From assembly GCA_024742765.1 (NCBI GenBank), contig JANSXT010000006.1:62001-126000 (forward strand): DNA of 64,000 nt, written 5' to 3'. Shown piece after piece: positions 52,801-58,896 of the stretch. The notes beneath the pieces were generated by a model. That model was not told the DNA's origin and did no database searches. It worked only from the letters and a program-made list of their open reading frames with translations. Numbering within the stretch: the first letter of the stretch is position 1; each line of letters begins with the position of its first letter. The translations under genes were made by a program, and so were the position numbers. This DNA is from Phyllobacteriaceae bacterium. Lineage in GTDB: Bacteria > Pseudomonadota > Alphaproteobacteria > Rhizobiales > Rhizobiaceae.

Positions 52801-54779
52801 GTGCCGCTGTTGGCGGTGACCGGACCGCCGAAAGAGACCGAACCTCCGGTCCGGTTGCGGATGTCGATCGCGCTGGCCGCGCCCGTCTGGGTGACCGCGC
52901 CATCATGGCTGACGGTTCCGTTGCCGCCCTCGATGCGAAAGCCGCCGCCGGTGCTCGTCACCGTGCTGCCGGTCATCGAAAACGCGCCGGTCAGGTTCGA
53001 CAGCGCGACGCCGACACCGGCGCCGCCATCGAACATCGAGTTGACGACGTTGATCGACGCGCCCGTGTTCTGGAACGCAAGGCCGCCATTGGTGCTGCGC
53101 ACATCGTCGATCGTCGCCGTGCCGGTGAACCCGTTGCCGGTGATGCCGGTGGCCGTGTTGGTGGCGATGCCGCGCACGAACGGGTCCGCATTGCCGCCAA
53201 AATCGACGCCCGCCACCGTCGGCCGGCCGCCAAGACCACCCAGCGTGAGAACCGATTGCAGCGCATCGGTCAGCGGCACGCTCACGGTCCCCGTATCCCC
53301 GGCACCGACGACCCGCTGGTTGGCCGCGTTCAGCGCGAACGCCGATGCGATGTCGCCGGCGACATCGACGGCAAGGAACGTGTCACCGGCGCCCGCCAGC
53401 GACTGCGCGAGCGTGAACGTACAGGCGTTCTGGACGCTCGAACAATCGCCCGTGCCCTGCGCGGTCTGCGCAACGTGGAAGACCTGCAGCGTCTGTCCGG
53501 TCGCCGCATCGGTGAGAGGACCCATATCCTCGACCGGCCCGTCCACTTCCGGCGCGACGATGTTGTCGAAACGCTGCACCGGGCGCACCATCAGATCATC
53601 GATGTCGCCAAAACCCGCGCCCTCGTCGCCGCCATTGCGCGATGCGCCAAGCGGCATGCGGAAGCGCAGCGTCGCATTGCCGTGCGTGCCGTTGTAATTG
53701 TCGTTGCGCAACTCGCCGCCGACGCTCAGGCTCGCCCCGTCAAACCCGAACGGATCGTCGAACTGCAGTTCCACACGGGCCAGCCCGCCCTCGACCTTGG
53801 TGCCGCCGCGCTCGAAACGATAATAGCCGCCATTGACGCGGAAGGTCGTATCCGGATCGAGTTCGAAACGAAGGCCGGCTTCGACATCGAACTCCGGCAG
53901 CGCCTGCTCCTGCCGCGAGGTGCCGGTCAGGACCACATTCGTTCCCTGCAGCGCAATACCGCTGACGGTGGAACCGGCGACCGTGTAGGTGCGTGAGCCC
54001 GGCAGATAGCCGTTGACGCGCACCTCGAACCGCTCGGTGATCAGTTCGGCGCCGATCGTGCCCTGGACGAAGCCGTTGCCGTTGCTCGAATTGCGGAAAT
54101 CGACAAAGCCGTAGACGCCCAGGATCGTGTCCTGGCCAAAGATGAAATCGGGCACGATGTGCCGCACACCGGCGCCCAGACCCGCCTCTTGCGAGGGTTC
54201 GCTGGTCAGCGTGCCACGCGCATTGAGGAAGACCAGCCAGTCGTCGGCCTGCGCCACCGGCACGAACAGATCGATCGTGCCGGTCGAATGGGGCGTGCCC
54301 GGCCGGGCGATGAAGTCGATATAGGGACCCCATTTGGGTCCGGTCGAAAGCGGGTCCGGCGCGGCGCCGAAGGCGGCGAAGATCCGCTCGCCCGCAGTCA
54401 GGGCATGTTGTCCGCCATCGATGCCGGCGGGATCGGATGGGCCCGAGGCGGCGTCGCGCTCTCCGTTGAACGCATCGTCGATGCGCCGGTCGATCGTTGC
54501 GCCGCCGTCGGGAGAATCGAGAAAATAGGCATGCGTCGCATCGGTGCCGACGGGCACCATGGCCGGCTGGGCGCCTGCAGTGCGGATGGATGCCTCGTCG
54601 GGTTCGCCCAGACCATCGAGCAGGCCCGAGGCCAGAACTTCGCCGGAACCGGCTGCCACCGCAATCGCCGTCAGTGAGGCTGTCGCCGCCAGGCTTTGCC
54701 GGAACGCCTCCGGAACATGGCGGCGCTGTGCGGTCGCCGCGTCAAAACCGGCGCCTCCGGCCCGACCGAACTGCAGCAT
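43812..54779 (-). CDS. Giant inverse-autotransporter-like beta-helix surface protein (3655 aa)
   Basis: An uninterrupted 10,968-base gene. After a cleavable-looking N-terminal segment (SLAATASLTAIAVAAGSGEV) comes an outer-membrane barrel of about residues 140-405: GPKWGPYIDFIARPGTPHST, LVFLNARGTLTSEPSQEAGL, GVYGFVDFRNSSNGNGFVQG, RFEVRVNGYLPGS, GGYYRFERGGTKVEGGLARV. This resembles the inverse autotransporter (intimin/invasin) barrel. The remaining ~3,200 residues are Gly/Thr/Asn/Asp-rich parallel beta-helix repeats (TFAVTGTTTL, SGQAINLDGV, GTVTFAGPVTI), ending in a conventional right-handed helix section (TLTIQNSTFNNHDGDHIQVA) and GGACPVP. No C-terminal barrel, LysM or Ig-like domain is seen. 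Probably a surface adhesin. Confidence 0.8.
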   Translation of the reverse strand: MLQFGRAGGAGFDAATAQRRHVPEAFRQSLAATASLTAIAVAAGSGEVLASGLLDGLGEPDEASIRTAGAQPAMVPVGTDATHAYFLDSPDGGATIDRRIDDAFNGERDAASGPSDPAGIDGGQHALTAGERIFAAFGAAPDPLSTGPKWGPYIDFIARPGTPHSTGTIDLFVPVAQADDWLVFLNARGTLTSEPSQEAGLGAGVRHIVPDFIFGQDTILGVYGFVDFRNSSNGNGFVQGTIGAELITERFEVRVNGYLPGSRTYTVAGSTVSGIALQGTNVVLTGTSRQEQALPEFDVEAGLRFELDPDTTFRVNGGYYRFERGGTKVEGGLARVELQFDDPFGFDGASLSVGGELRNDNYNGTHGNATLRFRMPLGASRNGGDEGAGFGDIDDLMVRPVQRFDNIVAPEVDGPVEDMGPLTDAATGQTLQVFHVAQTAQGTGDCSSVQNACTFTLAQSLAGAGDTFLAVDVAGDIASAFALNAANQRVVGAGDTGTVSVPLTDALQSVLTLGGLGGRPTVAGVDFGGNADPFVRGIATNTATGITGNGFTGTATIDDVRSTNGGLAFQNTGASINVVNSMFDGGAGVGVALSNLTGAFSMTGSTVTSTGGGFRIEGGNGTVSHDGAVTQTGAASAIDIRNRTGGSVSFGGPVTANSGTATGINLQNNAGTIAFTGGLDIDTTTGTGFSATGGGTVNVSNGAVANSVNATAGQAINIDGVGGSMTFSTIASTNAPGDGIAIDNFGAGSTFQVTGATTVTTAGQDGIDIDNTAGTVTFAGPVTIATPTDDGVDMDDVTGTVTFSGPVTITNPGDDGIDVEDSFNATLAFNGPVAITSAGGNGIELNGPGGAAPTTGTLTFGGSTTITNPTLAGVLAVDRIGTVTFADLDIALQTDNSAGLVLAGATINGNFTATDFDVTSTTNTGTAGVVLSGTTGPGTIRLGDTDVAGASASIAGVASGVVFNAASNATFIFGDGESATDQGSSISATTAIQGGSTVTMGSYNFDDVTFTGTLDFTAGGGNGLVFVAATATGDGSGSDVNNRANVITADAITTANTTFVLINDGAAIDDLDGFTLSNDQTMASFGNGRTFVSSGLIIPANFSGIPGGGAAITDPTGNGAATLTNTGAGDTLTALGNVTLQDFIIENTAGGDGLTGTGAIGINSTGLTIRNITGGQGIDLNNVTGTVTFNDTRVATTAGNGVDIANSSVSFTGILDIDTAAGIGLNATGGSTLSVAATAGDQSITSTAGQALNLDTVTIGAGGVNFDSVSSTNAGNGNAGIRLNALTGPGGVTITNARVVDSGGATGGNGIELAGIGTTGALTIANIDIDMPTTGGNNLRGISSTGGHTSDINLGTGAGGVAIDDTALGIQLTGTAGTINIGTGAGSGGVQINTLGNGINIGNNATGTINIGNTATTSVIDAGNVFATQSAIALNQADATVTVTGIDINGAGTGAAGHGIHVLDNDAVGSFTLNGTNTIDNTGGDGIRIDGGNAMISGVTIGASATGVGDDITGNGVNVLDNGQNISVSIDTVTVADARGAGIRVDGSGAGSVTINSFNNNTVTDADVRGVDILDATFDAVTGGAVQQVTGGNLSVGAIGDRVEGDGVRLDQVLGDIGFGTVDIFNNNGTGLFIRDAAGKGGAFAFGNTGGTIDTTNGAAVDIDPVTMSSTFANLTSTNSAGRGVNLDTIAGTFTVTGTTSVTGSTTQGVRVINSTAAINLGTLNVNGTTGTAVLIQNNGGGSFTATGGTVTKGGVAGDALDINGGAMAVNFGANISHTSNGGDAVSIRGGTTGNITVSGTIANTTGGRAIDINTVTGGTVSFTGATVTDTIGIQIANVAAGANVNFSAGTTVTLNNPGVAGINLSDNAGAIAFNGAVDINNAGASGIVLVNANANVTFGQVDIDLGAGAANADAISIGGTPGTLTFGVTTITNVGAAANQKGIDFSGTTLGGAVNFESVAISGPDTSTSSIGIDLTGVLGNQFVNIGNQANPAAGPSSSITDLHRGVVIDNTAAVQFTFGDGESPNDTGSSINVNGQAGAFTVDVGGGTLAASSFDFNDVAFGAGDSANLPATAGSVVFVSQTGGVIAATTHGLSQALNTITVAAADALTTSTTFVFVGNVDIGGANGTGGTAFSLANGQSINGFGNGNTVNFGTTQPGNVEGNLGATGGAVTGNQAIVSNSSATNGLFTIQDGAVRNTAFDFAAQNAGVAMFANTTTTGAITFEGITVTNVGAGRVFLDSDNNNNAAGIAIINNNINIAGTLLDVDGGSGSITVTRGTLPNSATPGTLTVGQVDIAAKTGGTVNFTDLTVNSGTQNAVSLVNNAGATINFNGDLAINGSSGTGLNATGGGTVNVAAAGNATITSTSGQAINLDGVTTNISFDSVTGTGAGGTLDGILLNNLVANSTFAVTGTTTLDNYADAGIQISNLANNNQDIDFGATDINRNTAVATGRGIVIDSIGGTGVDIDFGATQVGQGTTTTMGILVSGVGAGATGFRTDFASVNINRARTGISIDNVDGGGVGVAGTTLIQNAETANLTVQGSDANVTFAGTFGAQNTSGIDGRLVGIGNTTANTGTVTFASQATITASGTAAGEGVNLGGGTATFNGGLNIDTVTGTGLTATGGTLNVAATAGDESITTTSGQAVLLQNATINAVFDTITGNGGGTAANGISFVATGGGSSFAVTGTTTLNNYTAESIVLNSLFAAGQTVAFGAVDINTNTTVGQVQAGSDGIDISNIFATGVDIDFGAVTVGNATNQSDDGIRIRTIFAVANDIDIDFASLALINLDEALWIENFKPTGRTITVAGTTTIDDARTDAIEISNTDGNVTFGGRTTILNDAAGADASGVELGLAAGASPNVGTYTFNGVDITVNGAGAFGFHAQDSDTVTINDPGGNNQITSNNGTAVFINPTVANITLQNVTSSNATGSGVDLTLATGSTFTVTGTTAVTGSDQAGVEITNSGGSTVSLGTLNIDNDGASADGAGLVVNQGGAGTLNLNATAGTIASGNDSALFIRNTGSGAINLGVALTSVSVDGASQGIRVFQSTGTLNTGTGGAISNTTSNAVQVTGSSTAITIGQSITTTAGNSVFVTGQTGGSFTHTGNINHSGSGVGINVGNNSGGALIGFSGATKIINSAAGVNTAVTLFNNTGSTVNFTGGGLDIDSSTGAGFSATGGGTVTVQGTGNSVTSTTGTAVNISGGTTIGGAGVTFQSVSSDGATNGIVLNNTGAGAFAVTGDGSTPAGRGSNNSGGQILNSTGDGIRLDNTGPVTLAHMTVRDAADHGIEANRVNGLTASYLTLESNGSANQEHGIAITNALGTYSLSKLDADGNFDAHIRVQQQTGFPALTSFTVDDSTFENVTTGSFEDGIFFEMQTGTTVGTLTIQNSTFNNHDGDHIQVALNGSATITTTTISGNTMTATGTNLAGGITIGHGNTFTGTNDIFVTSNNIQGANVQSINVNVGSHQSPANVEATITGNTIGTAGVAGSGGNVGIEVEINGVAGTTGGVLTALINNNTIREYIDQGIQIQATDGAGGNNAVLNATVTGNTVTETLGGGAGFAAIFVDANNSNTVCVDIGGAGALGNTLSGTGFATDVSIRTASGATVNLEGYGGAANNSAQINTYLDGRNTINTAGTHQFNAGSTAQGGGACPVP
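52272..52502 (-). repeat. Tandem 25/26-residue beta-helix repeats inside the giant protein
   Basis: Three adjoining units of 26, 25 and 26 codons share the pattern DGIDIDxxxGTVTFxGPVTI. They encode successive coils of the beta-helix passenger. A fourth, more diverged unit follows (GNGIELNG..GTLTFGGSTTI). Similar but less regular repeats run through most of the gene. Confidence 0.75.
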
Positions 54780-55215
54780 CCCGATCCCCCAATCTGTGCG
54801 ACTGGCTGTCCGCGGGAGCCGGGCGCTATTTCCGGCGACCCACATGCGGCCATGTCTACACCGTCTGCCTTGCGCGGCGCTGCCCTCCCAAGTTCCGCAG
54901 CGGCATGGACATGCTCAACGCGGATATGGACGGGTCGGCGCAAAACTTCCGACAAGGGACCGTTAACTTATATTTTTTTGAAACACCAAGCGGCCTGCAC
55001 GTTATTCTCTGACTTGTTGCCATTATGACACAATTTTTTCGCCCAAAACTGCCGAAACCTTGGAACAATGGCTGAATAAACGCCCGGTTGCATGATGTCG
55101 TCCGTTGCAACGCACACCACTCGGCTGGACAGGCCAGACGCCCATCGCCGATACACCCGATGCCATCACGAGATACATCGGGAAACGATTGACCGAACAT
55201 CAGGGAAACCGCGCC
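54780..55215. promoter_or_regulatory. Divergent promoter region of the giant surface protein and IalB genes
   Basis: This 436-base gap has no credible gene. It contains an AT-rich block (54966-54985, with TTAACTTATA and a run of T) and a second one near 55015-55050 that could hold the -35/-10 elements of the two divergent genes. I see no recognisable operator palindrome or riboswitch. Assigning individual promoter boxes would be a guess. Confidence 0.4.
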
Positions 55216-55779
55216 ATGCCTATCTATAGTGTCGCCGAAACGCCTCGGAACCATCCGGCGAACCGCGCCGCGCCGCTGGCCCGCGGCATGACCGGTGCCA
55301 TGCTTGCCATGCTCGCCTTTTCATCGCCGGCCACGGCGCAAACGCCGGTCGAGCCGCACGGCGACTGGGTCGTGCAATGCGCCGATGACGACCCTCAGGC
55401 GTCCCGATGCCAGATGGCGCAAACCCTGACCGCCGACGGCACCGGTCAGCATGTGATGACGATGATCGTGCGGCCCGCCGATGGCGGTACCGGCCTGACC
55501 GCGCTCGTCCAACTGCCGCACGGGCTCTATCTGCCCGGCGGCATCGCGCTGCAGGTCGATGGCGGCGCACCGGTACCCGCCCTCATCCAGACCAGCGACG
55601 CCGGCGGCGTTTATGCCTCGGTGCCGTTGCCTGCCGGCCTCGTCGATGCGATGAGGGCCGGCCGGTCGCTGACGGTCGCCATGCAGTCGGTCAAGCGCGA
55701 ACCGATCGCGCTGACCGTGTCGCTGGCCGGCTTCACGGCGGCATCGGGGGTCCTGGCCGCCCGCGCGGGGGAACAATGA
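55216..55779 (+). CDS. Invasion-associated locus B (IalB) family protein
   Basis: A 187-aa exported protein. Signal-like segment LARGMTGAMLAMLAFSSPATA (about 23-42), then VEPHGDWVVQCADDDPQASR and CQMAQTLTADG, the W-x(3)-C...CQM motif of IalB. Later: LVQLPHGLYLPGGIALQVDG and SVPLPAGLVDAMRAGRSLTV. IalB proteins are periplasmic or envelope-associated; in Bartonella they promote erythrocyte invasion, but they are widespread in free-living relatives. ATG 55216 gives a long signal n-region; ATG 55288 is an alternative. Divergent from the giant surface protein gene. Confidence 0.82.
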   Translation: MPIYSVAETPRNHPANRAAPLARGMTGAMLAMLAFSSPATAQTPVEPHGDWVVQCADDDPQASRCQMAQTLTADGTGQHVMTMIVRPADGGTGLTALVQLPHGLYLPGGIALQVDGGAPVPALIQTSDAGGVYASVPLPAGLVDAMRAGRSLTVAMQSVKREPIALTVSLAGFTAASGVLAARAGEQ

Positions 55780-55783
55780 GACC

Positions 55784-56161
55784 ATGACGGCACACCACGA
55801 CCAGCGCTTTGACAATGTGCGCATCGATCTCGATGGCGCCGCGTTCCACGGGTGCCGCTTCGCCGGCTGCGAGATGGTCTATTCGGGCGGACCGCCGCCG
55901 GAGATCACCGGCTGCCATTTCGATGATTGTACATGGTCGTTCGGCGGCAGCGCGGCGCTGACGCTCGGTTTTCTGTCGGCCATGCATGGCGGCGGCTTTG
56001 CGGAGTTGGTGGAACGCACGTTCGAGATGGCGCGCCAGGGCGGCTTCGTCGCCGCACCGCCGCCCCCCGGCGAAACGCCCGAACAGAACGAAGGCGGCAA
56101 GGCCGATCATCCGCTGATGTTCCGCATCCCCAAAGTGCTCAAACGGCCGCTCGGTCGATAG
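55784..56161 (+). CDS. Unknown 125-aa protein downstream of IalB
   Basis: It begins four bases after the IalB stop with a G-rich ribosome site, so the two are probably co-translated. The first half has short A/F-x-x-C repeats (GAAFHGCRFAGCEMVY, ITGCHFDDCTWSFGG) resembling two turns of a pentapeptide-like or small beta-helix; a hydrophobic patch follows (AALTLGFLSAMHGGGFAELV) and the end is polar and Pro-rich. Five cysteines. I do not recognise the family. Confidence 0.6.
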   Translation: MTAHHDQRFDNVRIDLDGAAFHGCRFAGCEMVYSGGPPPEITGCHFDDCTWSFGGSAALTLGFLSAMHGGGFAELVERTFEMARQGGFVAAPPPPGETPEQNEGGKADHPLMFRIPKVLKRPLGR

Positions 56162-56310
56162 CGTATGGCAATCGACGATCCGCTATGGAGAGAAGTGGTG
56201 GAAGGTTGGATAGAACCCGCGAGGCGAAACAAGGCCGCGACTGCGGTCCGGGCTTTCGCCCGCCCCGCCGGTGATGATGAGCAAAGGAAATTCATCGTGA
56301 GGCAAGATAT

Positions 56311-56358
56311 TGGTGGGTGAGCAGGGACTCGAACCCTGGACCCGCTGATTAAGAGTCC
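56311..56358 (-). other. tRNA-Lys(CTT) 3' fragment: attachment-site scar (left end)
   Basis: On the reverse strand these bases read from GGACTCTTAATCAGCGGGTC through a T-arm (GGGTTCGAGTCCC) to the CCA end. This is the 3' part of tRNA-Lys with anticodon CTT (56351-56353). Beyond the anticodon loop (56359 onward) the sequence no longer matches a tRNA, so D-arm and acceptor 5' strand are missing. Such fragments are left when an element integrates at a tRNA 3' end; the intact gene would then lie at the far right end of the island, outside the window. Confidence 0.75.
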
Positions 56359-56416
56359 GTGTAAAGAGCATCATAAGTATCTGTGTTATATGTATTTTGT
56401 CACTGAAATTCATCAG

Positions 56417-56435
56417 CTGTGTCCAAACTGTGTCC
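56417..56435. repeat. Direct repeats CTGTGTCC with 11-base period
   Basis: CTGTGTCC occurs at 56417-56424 and 56428-56435. The 11-base phasing, one helical turn, and position 60-80 bases inside the tRNA-Lys scar fit recombinase arm-type or accessory-protein sites. Confidence 0.5.
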
Positions 56436-56564
56436 GCCATTGGTCACGGTGACAATTGGGCAGCCTTAGAAAAAAACTAACATGCCTCAATACCGCTTTG
56501 CTTATCACGCTCGGATGAGTTCGTGGCGCGGGAAGTGAAACACTCTTGGCGATCGGGTTGCGCG

Positions 56565-56702
56565 TCACCACAACCCAAACGCTTTGACGCCCAGAAAACC
56601 AAGGAACGCGATCAGCAAAATCGTAATCGCAAATCGGCCGTTGGCGGACGCTTCAAATGCTTTCCCAAAGCGGATTGATAGACTATCTGGCTCTTTTCCC
56701 AT
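56565..56702 (-). CDS. Possible 45-aa membrane peptide
   Basis: A short frame with GAGAGGA before its ATG, starting MGKEPDSLSIRFGKAF and containing one strong membrane segment (FAITILLIAFLGFLGVKAF). It is the only credible coding frame in the 56.36-57.26 kb spacer between the two tRNA scars. It might be a relic of an element's cargo. No family is recognised; it may not be expressed. Confidence 0.35.
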   Translation of the reverse strand: MGKEPDSLSIRFGKAFEASANGRFAITILLIAFLGFLGVKAFGLW

Positions 56703-57260
56703 ATTCCTCTCTCGCCCTTTGGGGTCGAGAGAGTTCATGGAGGCCGCCATAGGAACATCTCTCGACCGTGATTGGTCGGATGAGTTCCTCGCTGCCCACG
56801 CGTGTTTCCGGTAAAGAGCTTCGAGATATGTCAAAAGACGCTGTTATGCGTCTAGTAATATAACGGTTGCATGACAGATGAGAAACACGCGTCCAAATCA
56901 TCTGTCACGGGCCAATGCGTTGCATTGGCCAAGGACCTTTGACATGCCATAGCTGAGAAGGAAATTCAAGCATCAGCAAAGATGCAGAAGTAAAATGTTT
57001 ATACCCTCTCACACACAGAACGAATGTCCTGAATGAGCGCTAAGCTAACCTTGCAGCGTGCAGGATATCGTCGGCCGAACGTAAGCCAAACCCATGGTGA
57101 CACAGGCCACTCTGACAGCTTTGGGGACTCGCTAAACCCTCAGAAAGCATGGCGGTCGGGGAAAGACACGAACCGCCGACATAACAATTTTCCTTCTGTT
57201 ACATGAGCGTTACATGGCTGAGGCTTAGATGGCGACATTTCTTTAAGCCATTGAAATCAT
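56703..57260. other. Gene-free spacer between the two tRNA scars
   Basis: This AT-richer stretch shows no convincing coding frame with a ribosome site and no tRNA. It contains the direct repeat pair at 57198-57216. It looks like the decayed end of an older integrated element. Confidence 0.5.
57198..57216. repeat. Direct repeats GTTACATG with 11-base period (outer pair)
   Basis: GTTACATG at 57198-57205 and 57209-57216, within TGTTACATGAGCGTTACATG. The same pair occurs again at 57426-57444, so the tRNA-Val scar lies between two copies. The arrangement resembles integrase arm sites on either side of a core. Confidence 0.6.
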
Positions 57261-57307
57261 TGGTGGTCGATACTGGGTTCGAACCAGTGACCCCTACCAT
57301 GTCAAGC
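57261..57307 (-). other. tRNA-Val(GAC) 3' fragment: attachment-site core
   Basis: On the reverse strand the sequence runs from GCTTGACATGG through TTCGAACCCAG to a terminal ACCACCA, i.e. anticodon loop, variable region, T-arm and acceptor 3' strand of tRNA-Val with anticodon GAC (57301-57303). Upstream of the anticodon loop there is no pairing partner for the anticodon stem, so the tRNA is not functional. The adjacent recombinase gene shows this is the recombination core of that element. Confidence 0.75.
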
Positions 57308-57425
57308 GACTCAGGCAGATTTCTTGCACAAATGGAATCCCCAATAAGCATTTGTATTTAATATCATTTTTTCCGCTTTCCTACAATTATAAATTGAAAG
57401 ATTCTGCAAAATATTGTATATTTTT

Positions 57426-57444
57426 GTTACATGAGAGTTACATG
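57426..57444. repeat. Direct repeats GTTACATG with 11-base period (inner pair)
   Basis: GTTACATG at 57426-57433 and 57437-57444. The second unit contains the recombinase ATG (57442), so a protein bound here would also block translation or transcription of the recombinase gene. Confidence 0.6.
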
Positions 57445-58824
57445 AGCATGCCGAAAGTATATTTAACCGACACCTTAGTTGCCCGCGCAAAATGCCCGCC
57501 CGGCAAAGACCAGGAACTGTTCTGGGACAACCCAATCGGGGACGATGGGCGCGTACGGCACGGCGCCGTTGGCGGCTTGGCCTTGCGGGTTACCGCGCAG
57601 GGTGCCAAGTCATTCATTCATGGCTATGTGTTCAACGGGCGCCGCCGCCGCAAAGTCCTCGGCCCGGCAACGGTGCATAATGTGGCGTCCGCCCGTTTGC
57701 TGGTAGCGGAGCGCGAACGGCAGCTGACCGCCGGCAACAGTCCGGACGAGACGGCTGATCCGCGCAAGGCCCGCAAGCTTACGGTGCGGGATGCGATTGA
57801 TCAGTACTGGAACAGCCATATCGCGACCTTGTCACCGGCATATCAGTACTCGTTCGCCGTGCTGATGGCCGCGTGGTGGCGGCAAAAGCCGCAACGGGTC
57901 ACCCGGCGGGGACACAACATCAAGAAGAGCTACACCGATTTCGGGACGCTTCATGGGGAGCGCCGACTGGCTTCGATCAAGCCGCTGGATATCGAGCGGT
58001 TTCTGGCGCAGTTTGCGTCACCCCACCGGCACAACGATGCCCGCCGTCATCTAACCGCGCTGTTCAACTGGGCGATCCGGATGCAGTTGGTAGATATGCG
58101 CAACCCCTGCTCACCGATAAGGGTGCGGAAGATTGTGCGGGAGCGCCGCACGTACACTTTGGAAGAGATCGGCCGGATTGCTGAGCATATCTTTGCACCG
58201 CCGATGAGCCCCCTCCCCGCGATCGATCACCTGCACGGACTGGCGAAGCGTGATGCGGGGCTGGCGCGCGCGCGAATCAACACCACCAATGCCCAAATGG
58301 TGGAGCTCTGCAACTTCATGGGTGTTCTGCTGCTGACCATGGCTCGCCCAAGTGATGTTCTGCGTGCTGAGTTCGCGCATTTCGACCTCAACGCACTGGT
58401 TTGGCACAAGCACAACACGAAGGGCATCAAACTGGCCAAGACAGTCTATGAGTATGCCTACCGTTCGGTCCCGATCCATCCGAAGGTGGCCGAGATCGTG
58501 CTGGCCCAGCGGCAGCGGTGGCCGGACAGTCAGTTGCTGTTCCCCGCTCAGCACGATCCCACGAGACCACGCGACAACTTCCGCAAAGGACTGGCGCGGT
58601 TCAAGACCCTACCCGGCGTGCCGGAGCATTTTCAATTGTATGACCTTAAGCGGATCGCGATCTCATTAATGATCACGGGCCAAGGCGTCTCCCGCGAAGC
58701 GGTGTCCCACTATGTCGATCATCGCGGCAACCTTGAGACCACGCTGATTTATGACCTTGGACTGGTCGATCCACTGCGCCCAGTGACCAAGCGGTTGGGC
58801 GAGCTGTTGGAACTGGATGGTTGA
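57442..58824 (+). CDS. Tyrosine recombinase (integrase) of the tRNA-Val element
   Basis: A 460-aa site-specific recombinase. N-terminal P4-type DUF4102-like arm-binding region (MPKVYLTDTLVARAKCPPGK, VGGLALRVTAQGAKSFIHGY), a core-binding helical part (about 115-230), and the catalytic domain. Catalytic residues: Arg in LLTMARPSDVLRAEF, Lys beta-hairpin HNTKGIKLAKT, box II YDLKRIAIS (Arg), and nucleophile Tyr in HRGNLETTLIYDLG. Long N-terminal part and tRNA target are typical of genomic-island integrases. ATG 57442 or 57448. It sits 135 bases from the tRNA-Val core and points into the island. Confidence 0.88.
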   Translation: MSMPKVYLTDTLVARAKCPPGKDQELFWDNPIGDDGRVRHGAVGGLALRVTAQGAKSFIHGYVFNGRRRRKVLGPATVHNVASARLLVAERERQLTAGNSPDETADPRKARKLTVRDAIDQYWNSHIATLSPAYQYSFAVLMAAWWRQKPQRVTRRGHNIKKSYTDFGTLHGERRLASIKPLDIERFLAQFASPHRHNDARRHLTALFNWAIRMQLVDMRNPCSPIRVRKIVRERRTYTLEEIGRIAEHIFAPPMSPLPAIDHLHGLAKRDAGLARARINTTNAQMVELCNFMGVLLLTMARPSDVLRAEFAHFDLNALVWHKHNTKGIKLAKTVYEYAYRSVPIHPKVAEIVLAQRQRWPDSQLLFPAQHDPTRPRDNFRKGLARFKTLPGVPEHFQLYDLKRIAISLMITGQGVSREAVSHYVDHRGNLETTLIYDLGLVDPLRPVTKRLGELLELDG

Positions 58825-58896
58825 GATCATTTGCCGGGTGTGCGGCAATGAAGATGGACGGATCGTCCAGCACCCTCCACCAACGAAAGCCAACCC

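Noticed and set aside
44602-53996. Long open frames on the forward strand opposite the giant beta-helix gene (up to about 1086 codons)
   Set aside because: They are antisense shadows caused by GC-rich third positions and repeated coding sequence; products are low-complexity and match no family, and there are no ribosome sites.
43812-54779. CRISPR-like or satellite array
   Set aside because: The repeats are degenerate, in frame and encode beta-helix coils; there are no identical repeats with unique spacers. No CRISPR array was seen anywhere.
56311-57307. Functional tRNA-Lys and tRNA-Val genes
   Set aside because: Only the 3' halves are present; D-arm, acceptor 5' strand and a paired anticodon stem are missing in both.
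58831-58848. Terminator after the integrase gene (TTGCCG/CGGCAA hairpin)
   Set aside because: A 6-bp stem without a T tract is too weak to claim.
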